A stretch of 64,000 nt of DNA from Acanthosoma haemorrhoidale (Eukaryota > Arthropoda > Insecta > Hemiptera > Acanthosomatidae), in NCBI GenBank assembly GCA_930367205.1, contig OV884011.1:39941754-40005753 (forward strand), read 5' to 3'. The translations under genes and the position numbers were made by a program. Shown in pieces: positions 14,801-23,800 of this stretch; within the stretch, counting starts at the first letter, position 1, and every line of letters begins with the position of its first letter. The notes under the pieces were generated by a model. That model did no database searches, was not told the DNA's origin, and was given only the letters and a program-made list of their open reading frames with translations.

Positions 14801-17800
14801 ACCAATCGACTTCATTAATTTAATACCCCACATAATGTTATAAACATTTTTTTTATTACAAGTTATTCATTATTAATTCATAATTATTTCTTAAATCAAA
14901 TAAAAGTTACATCAAAAATATCATTTTTCAATATGAAACTGGGGCTAGGAAAAAATCGTGAATATACTTTTGATGTCAATCATTTTACATAATTATACTC
15001 CATTGAAGGCCAAACACATATTTCACATTTTTAATTATTTGTCTGGGGTCTAGTTTTAGTTTAGTATAGTTGAAATGGAACTGCCAAAATATCATGCCTT
15101 TAAAAAATCACTGCTTGAATTAATGTTATAAATACAACAGTGATGACTGCGTTAATGACCTTTTTTAATCGTAGCTTGATAAAATAAAACATGATTGCAT
15201 ATTTTTAATCAGGTCATTGAGATATTTAATTTTTTTAAACTTAATTAATGATACTTACTGATGGTTATGGCTGTCTTTTCCTGATATCAAAATAGGACCT
15301 CCATGTAAAATTGCATGTCTCTATCTTGAACAGGTGATTCACAACTGCAGACAATTGGATACATGGATGAAAACATAAGAGTTGTTAATTTTGAAACAAT
15401 CAACAAAACCGTAGAAAAGGCATGATTATTGGCCAAATAAAACTATATTTTTATTTAGATCATTATTAATTTATTAAATTGCTAAACTAATAATGAATTA
15501 CTTTTAGTATACAGACTTTTGGTTTTTTTTTTAGTATACTTCATTGTGCCTTCAAGTACCTTTTTTCCACTCATTTGGAACAACAGGTGGAATTATGGTC
15601 GGACTCAACTTTGGGATTACAATGATCTTACCTGGCCCAATATTTCTCAAAAAATTAACTGTAGAAGTGCTTCAAAAATACAAGTATTATATTCTATAAT
15701 TTATTGTTAGTACATACATACTGCTTCACAAAAGAATTGACACACTGCAAAACTCTTACATAACCATTTGGTTTTAAGTTACTATTTGTCCCAATTTCTA
15801 CAAAATGAAAATATAAAAAGAATGTGAAAAATAAACACGGGAAAGAAAGCTCTTTTATTAATAAGGGAAAAGCTAAGAAAATACTCTAATGAAGATTAAA
15901 AAAAAAAAAAATTAAACTTTAACTTGAAAGAAGGAATAATTTGAACTTTCATGTTTTTCAATAATGAGTATTTTACCTCTCTAGCTCAAATGTTTCCATC
16001 CTTCTTGGTATACTCCTTATTAAATTGATCATATCTCCTTGGGTTGTTGCTTCCCATTCTTCCACAAGTGCATGTCTCCACTCTTAGTCAAAGCAGGATC
16101 CTAGCTCATGAGCTTACCAATTTAAAGTATGAATCCCCAATTCTTCACATTGGTGGAGAAAACAGGTGGTGGTAACATGTGGTCTTGCATTGTCGAGCAT
16201 AAAAATGGTGTGAATAGGATTCCATAGCACTGTGAAATACCTGTGGTTTACAATCCTGCATTCATTTTAACGCTTAAAACAGATGAAGTCTTTGAACTGT
16301 TTCAAAGGCAGTTGATAGTGATTCTGGACAGTTTGCATCATGATAAATCTGGTGGTACTTTCTTCTCTTTGTTCTCGTCAACCCTTCCATCGATAATTGC
16401 CTTCAAATGCACAGACCGGTCTGTATGCTACCACTGGATGTCTCTCTAGAATGTCGTTTCGGCCAAGGTGGAACCCTGGGCCGTGTAATGTGGTCTCTTC
16501 CCTTTAACAATTAATGCCACAGCCCGGGCTACCTATTTGGTAGTAATCACTATTTTTAATTATAAGATATCTTTTATTAAGACAGCCAATGACATAAATG
16601 AGGATAAATTTGTTTTTCAATGTACAAAGGCTGATGTTTCTGTTAACAAAATGCAATAAGAGAAGTTTAATAAGCACAACTCCATTATTTATAACAAAAT
16701 AGAATCTATACTATCTTAACATTTTTCTGGTATGTTTATCAAAATAGTGCAAAAATGCAATAAAACAAACAATAAATTGAATATTCATAGTATCTTTTTT
16801 TTTTTGCCTACCTTTTCCTCATCTAAGCTATTGTCGGGAATGGGATGATGATATTTATTAACTGTATACAATATTTCTAGGGTAAATATTATGTATGGAA
16901 CTCCAACTATGTTAAAAGATCTATACAATGAATTAAAGCCTGCATTGCCTAACTCATCAAAATTACGAGAAGGATGTTCTTATGTAGAATTTGTTGGGAC
17001 AGGGGCTTCCTTTATTACTACTGATCTCATAGAAAACACATCTAAAGTATTCCCAAACTCAGATTTTGTGGTGAGTATAATAATAATTTTTTCAATAATT
17101 TAGGACAATTCAGTTTCATTTCAAAATTAATGTGTATACTCTACTCAGGGTGCCCTTGGAATGACCGAAGCTGGGGCTGTGTGTTTTCTAATGTATAGAA
17201 ATGATACCATAGAAAATAAAAAAAACACGATTGGTCCAGTTATAGATCATTTAGAAGTAAGTTGAAGAACTCTTATTTAAATTAAAAATCTGATATTTTA
17301 CCACTTATCATTATTCCCCTTTGCTGAGATAAATTTCAGTCTTGCTTTAAACTTACCTTTAATTTAAGGAGAAAAAATTCAAGTGACAAAAGACGCAATT
17401 ATTTTTATTGGGATTTTAGAATTGTTACTTTCATTTATAGTGAAAGTGAAATCTATAATATAAACAGGTAAATTGGTACCTTTTGAGGTAAATTTCATGT
17501 TTCTACATCAAGCAAGGTTTTGAAAACATATAACGAATTAATAAACAAGACATAAGGACATTTGATACTCTACTCAATGTGATAAAAAAAATGTGTTTAT
17601 TATCAAGTAATTAATTAATGGACCTTTATTATTTTTCATAAGGTTGTTTTATTTTTTAGCTTCATTGACAGAATGTGGTATGCACTGATATGGGTTGAAA
17701 AACCACCTACATATTTCTATGCCGCAGCTGTAGAATGAGCTATCTATGACATAGACACAGGTGTTTTCGCTAGGAGATACAAAAGTGAAGAAATAATAAA

Positions 17801-20800
17801 TCTAAATCAAAACCCCCTAAATCAAAAAATTCGGATTTCAGAGGTTTTTCCAACGATATGATATTCCATACAATTAGAAAAAAAAATATTTTGTCAGCAA
17901 GTAATTAATTAAATAATGACACTCAATTGTATTCTCTTGTATAATGGCGGTTGACATTATTTTTCTGCTATATATCATCAAATGGAACCTTTATTAAAAT
18001 TTCATTTTTATAAGTGAAATAGGAAACTTCAACAAATAGAACAGACAAACTTTCACAGAGACAGAACAGGAGTTCTGTCTTTGAAAAACAGACAAAGCCC
18101 TGTAAAACATGCTGGTATTGGAGAACTCTAACATATGTTTGGTCAGTCTTGATTTTTTTCTCTGGTTTTTCGTTGTCATCAAACATTATTTAATTAATTC
18201 TTATATATTAAATAATTTTTTTTTTTTTTGTTTCATATCCCCTTGTTACAAAATTATTATATGTTACAAAATATAGATTCTACAATCGAATCTATTTACA
18301 ATTGCTTCATGATATTTTAAATAATTAGTATTGTTATTATTCATTTATATTTAAAATGGTGTTAATTTCACAGGTAAAAGTAGTTGACAAAGAAGGTAAG
18401 ATGGTACCTTTTGGAACTCCTGGCGAAGTTTGGTACAGGAGCGGGAATAACTTACTTGAGTATTGGGGTGATGAAGAAAAGTTCAAAGCAGATAAAACTA
18501 AAGCAGGCTGGTTTAAATCTGGGTGAGGCAATATTATAAATTGTCTTATTATGGCTTTGATGTAGCTATTATTAATGTATCTGATCTTATAACCTGATGT
18601 GGATCTTTGAAACATCACACAAAATTGCTATACCATACATAAAATTGGATTAGAATAAAACATTAAATAGTAGCAAAAATATTTAAAAGAATGGATAAAA
18701 TATAACTTCAAAATTAAAAATGTAATTAATTTAAATAAACATTTCATTAAAATTTAGCAGTTAAAGTACAGACAATAAATGAGTTAAAAAAAATAAATGA
18801 AAATAAAATTATTGTTTTTATAAGTCTAGATAAAGTTTTTTCTGAACACTATTCGCTATACAATCGTAGTTTAATTTCTACATCTGTTTTTACCTGAGTA
18901 AAAATGGCCTAAGCGACAAAATGGAGGATGGCCAGTGAATGAAATTGTTGAGGATTACTCGTGAAACATGGGCCTGCGTATTGTTTTTTAAAGTGTCCTC
19001 TTGGTCATTAAGTTTTTTATGGTTCTTTTCTGCATCTAATTTAGTTTGCTTCTAGTTTCTAGCATGTTTATCATCTTTTGATTTGTTTTGCTATGGAATA
19101 GACAGACTGTTTAATAGGAAGCTGTCTTTGGGTATTTGTATGATTGTAAAATGGGCTGTCCTTCTGGGATGTGATGTTTTCATCTGGATTTTTGTTTTCT
19201 AAATGGTTTGTCTACATAACAAGTTCTGTATTGCTCTCGTTCTATTTATATACACTGTATCAGTTACAAGGACTATCTTTGGCTTTCGAGAGGTCTGATA
19301 TTAGAATATTTTGACTAGAATTTATCTTCACTTTTGCTTTCTCTAGGATACTTGTAATTTTGTCTGTCAGGTGTTATATTTGTCTTGATATATGTAATTT
19401 GGTCTATTTAAGTATATTTATGTGCACCACTTTTCATAAAATCTATTTGTTTGTTCAAATTCTTTCTCTCCCTTTTCTTCTATAAGTTTCTTCCTAATCT
19501 TTTTTCTTAGAATTCTGTGACCATCATCTTTTGAATATCCATTTATGGTTGCTAGATGTTCTGTGTAATTTATTTCATTGTTCTATTTATCCAGATTAAG
19601 AATTATGGTGATTAATCTATTTATAAAAGAGTGAAAAAAATCCATGCAGTTCTTTATTCTTCTGCTAAATGTAACTCCCTTATGGAATTTAAAATAGAAT
19701 CTCTCTCAAAAATTGATGACCATCTGCTTTGGGTGTAATCTGCTCCCTGAAGATTCTTTAAAAGCCACCCTGTTATTTTCAATTTTTGTCCAGTAAAGAG
19801 TAAGAGACTCTTAAATATAATGTTAGAACGTATTTTGTAAACACAGCAAAGAAGAGGATGCCAATGTAATTGGCTCATTCAAGGTAATCTCCTTTCTTAT
19901 GAAGAGGACTTATTATAGCATTTCTCCATTGCTGGGGCATTCTCTTTGTCATTCACATCTCAAAAATGATGTCAGGAAAAGATTTATTGAGCTCTTCACT
20001 GCCATATTTATAGTGTGGGCAATCAGTCCATATCAGAGGCATTATTTAGTATTTTTTATTTTATATGTTGGTTCCTCAACCTCTTCTATCTCTACTGGAC
20101 CAATTATTCTATTATCATCTCCATGTTTAGTATATTCTATTTTTATAAAGCTACTACCTAGAAACAAGTAAATGCAGGAATGATGTAGACCCTGACTGGC
20201 ATATTTATTTACTTGCTTACTACAGGGTGATGCAGTACTCCAAGAACCAAGGCTTCCTTTCAGTATATTCCTTCATTGTTCCCTGTCCACCATTCCCCAT
20301 GTTATGGCAGCCATCTGACACAGATAACTCTTAACATCATCGTTTTCCTTTCTTCTTTCAGCCTCTGGGTGACCATAGATTATCTTACTAAGCGTTTCTT
20401 TCAGACTCATTCTCTCCAATTGTTTTTATTATCAATTTTATGCATCATGTATTTTTATACAAATGTAAAAATAGGGGAAAGTCCCCCTTACATATTGCCA
20501 CACTTTTTCTAGCTATACCAATAGTTCGTAATAAAAAATATCTTAAACATTTATGTCATTTAAAGATATTTAAATATTAATTTAATTTTTCCCCATATAT
20601 GCTGAGGAGATGTTATATTTATACCATTTAAAGATATTTGAATATTAATTTAATTTTTTTCCTTTTATGTTGAAGAGATATTATTATTCTACGAGAAGAT
20701 GGCTATGCAACTATTGTGGGAAGGCTAAAAGACTTAATAATCAGGGGTGGGGAAAATATTTTCCCTCCAGAAATTGAACAATATTTAAATAGTCATCCAG

Positions 20801-23800
20801 AAATTTTGCAAGCTGAGGTAATGATTAAAAATATAACCTTATTATTATATTGTAGTTGTGAAACAACTTATTTAATTACTCAACTCCTCCTCTTAAGGTA
20901 TTCATTATTGTTAAATTGGATATGATAATCATTATATTGGGATAAAAATTATAAATACATTGATTGATGAATGCATCGTCAGTATCTTCTGAAGCATGGA
21001 AAATTCTAAAATCCATTAAGAGCCCTAAGTGAAGACCAAAAGAAACATCCTGCTGATGAAGGATAAGATGTTCCAATTATTTTTGTTTTCGAATTAAAAC
21101 CAGTGCTAAAAAACGTGAAATCCCTAGAGCTAGGAAATATACTTGTTGATTTGATTAAATATGTGACACAAGAACTTAAAAACTTATTAGCTTAGCTCAT
21201 GCCAATGTGTATTGAGTGTATTTTTCAAAAAACTTCTGCCCTCAGGTAGTTAGTTAGTTTCTGTGCAAGTGCTAAGCATTTGCTTATGTCATTCAGAGTT
21301 AAATTTTCTGCAGTGCCATCACTCATATTTATATCACTAAGGTCTTAAACACAGAGGGACATTCACACTTTAAAGTTTTCAAGGAGGGAACTGGTTATCA
21401 ATTCAGGTGATGACCCTTCATGGAAATGCTCGGACTGAAAAAGATTTAAACCACCGATTTAGAAAACTTAACTTGGGCAGCTTGAAAAACTCATTAGCCC
21501 GTACTACCAACTCAATAGGCCATCCAACATTATATTACCAGTCAAGTAACCAAGATTAAACTGCAGTAAATTCAAGTTATATTATATCATTATATTATAT
21601 AGTAATATATTATATCACTATATTTTGTAAATTTTGGTGAGCATCAACCAGGAGTTGTTTGATTCTGACACCTAGTTGACTCTCCCTTCCCCGGAAGCTA
21701 TTGTTTGTCATAGGCAATGCTTTTGAGATCGCTGTCAGCATAGAGGGGAACAACATTGGTGACAATGGGTGCAACAAATGGGAGAAGCTACAGAAAACAT
21801 AAGAAGAAAATATACATCCAGAAAGGGAACTAATACACCCTTAAACAATTCAATTACATTCAATCAATCCTGCTATTACTTAGGTTTGTGTTTACCTTTT
21901 CCTAGGATAGCTATCAGTCAAACCTAGTGAGAAATGTCAACAAACATTCAATTACTAAAATGCCTCAGAAAAAGACAAAAAAAAAATCAATTAGGGTATT
22001 AATATTTCGTACTTTTCTTCATACTGTTCATCCAATTATAACACTCATCCTCATAATTAATTTCATATTATATTGTTAAGAGTAAACAAATTTGTTTATA
22101 TATGTTATTAAAACTTATTAGCATTAAATTTACAATAAAATACATTAAAACTTACTTATTATATTAAAACTTGCGATCTGAAAAGCCAAAAAAAAGCACA
22201 GACAATTTTTAAAAAATGTAGCCACAAATAGTATGGTTCTGTTTATTTTATTTTGAATATGTAGATTGCCTTGAATATATTTCAAAACAATATATTACAG
22301 GAATGTTAATGCTTTTGATAAGAATAATTATCATAGAATTATGGAATATTGCAGGAGCAAGGTGTTAGAAATTGCATTGATTGCCATAATTTTTATAGGT
22401 ATATGGCGTAGCCGATGACCGATTGGGAGAAGAGATCGCAGTAAGCATTAGGCTGACACCATCGTCATCCTTGACTGAAGCTAGTTTAAGAGATTATTGC
22501 AAAGGAAAGGTAAAGATTTTCAAATCTATCATTTTATACTTGAGCCACTCTTAAATCACAGAAATAAATTATAAATGTGTACTGTTATTAAGGGTAAATT
22601 ATCAGGTCAAGTCATAAGTAACTTCCGATGCAGCTAAGTAGAATCTATTGTTCGTATCTACCCGCTATGAGTTACCAAGACAAGTTTTTGTTTTCACTAT
22701 TATTCTAATATTTTAGCTTGATTGATATTATTAATAATATTTTAATTATATTTTCTTTCATATAATTTTAAAAAACTTTTATATTTTATAACTTTTACGT
22801 TAATTCAGGGTTCTGTTAATAATTATCTAGGAAACTTCTGGCAAAAGGTTTATTGGATTCATTTACACACATTAAGATAACTAAAATTGATATACAAAAA
22901 TAAAATATACGTACGTAATAAAGAATACTATTAAGACTAACATAAAAATGGTACCTTGTAAATTATTCTTAACTGTATACTAATACTGGCCAGTGCTTCT
23001 TGTGGATATATGTTCGTTGGTAGTTTTCTTTTGCTTGATCCAAATCGTCATACTTGCGCGTCCTTGGTCTTCGTGTTGAGTGAAAGTGGGCCCACGAGGC
23101 GGTGGGTCGCCGTGCCTTCGCAAGGGTGCTACCTGGGTCCTTCTCTGCCTGCTCCGGACGAAAGAATGAGAGCTTTTCCTTGTCCTGCGGATCTTTATAT
23201 TACCTACCACTGCCTTCTTGACTCTTCATCTCTTTGGTTGTTCGGATATTTATTACTTTGCTTAAATTAGAAGTTTATATAATAAATGTTTATATTAAAT
23301 ATGATATTATTTTTATTTCAATTATTAATAATTAATATGACGACAGTAAAAACGTTCATACTTTCAAAAATGAATCACGGATCGTTGTTCAATGCTCGCT
23401 AATTTCGAGTTTATTTAAACAAACACTATTAAAAATCATCATTTTAAAATATCACAACATTCGGGTCCGCTCCGATTTAAAAAATTTTTGAGCTTGTCTA
23501 AAAAATTTTTGTTTGCTTTACTATTGATCTTACATTTACTTGTTCATCATATTAATTATTTGTATTTTCTTATAACTAAATTACAATACCAAAATGTATG
23601 TCACCAAAATTTTACATGTACTATACAGAGATTTTAACATTCAATTATTACAATAATTTTTCATTTTCAACTTTGATTGTATAGTTAAACATTCTAACAT
23701 TTTAATACAATATAATAAACTTAAATTTACAAATTCTTACATGTCTGATTGATGTTATCTCATAATAAATTATTTCAATTGATTTTATTTTCGAGCTTTT

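Noticed and set aside
15320..15425. Possible extra synthetase exon (cttgaacag acceptor, then [16 protein letters not shown] reading)
   Set aside because: Joining exons 5 and 6 directly gives the expected family sequence; inclusion would insert residues not seen in the family.
19400..19650. Penelope-like element
   Set aside because: Only short ING-Y-type patches are readable between many stops; not enough to claim beyond a mention in the LINE relic entry.
22980..23270. Pair of ORFs (76 and 86 codons), repeated at 25514-25804
   Set aside because: They lie inside both LTRs and duplicate with them; no motif, start context or splice partner.
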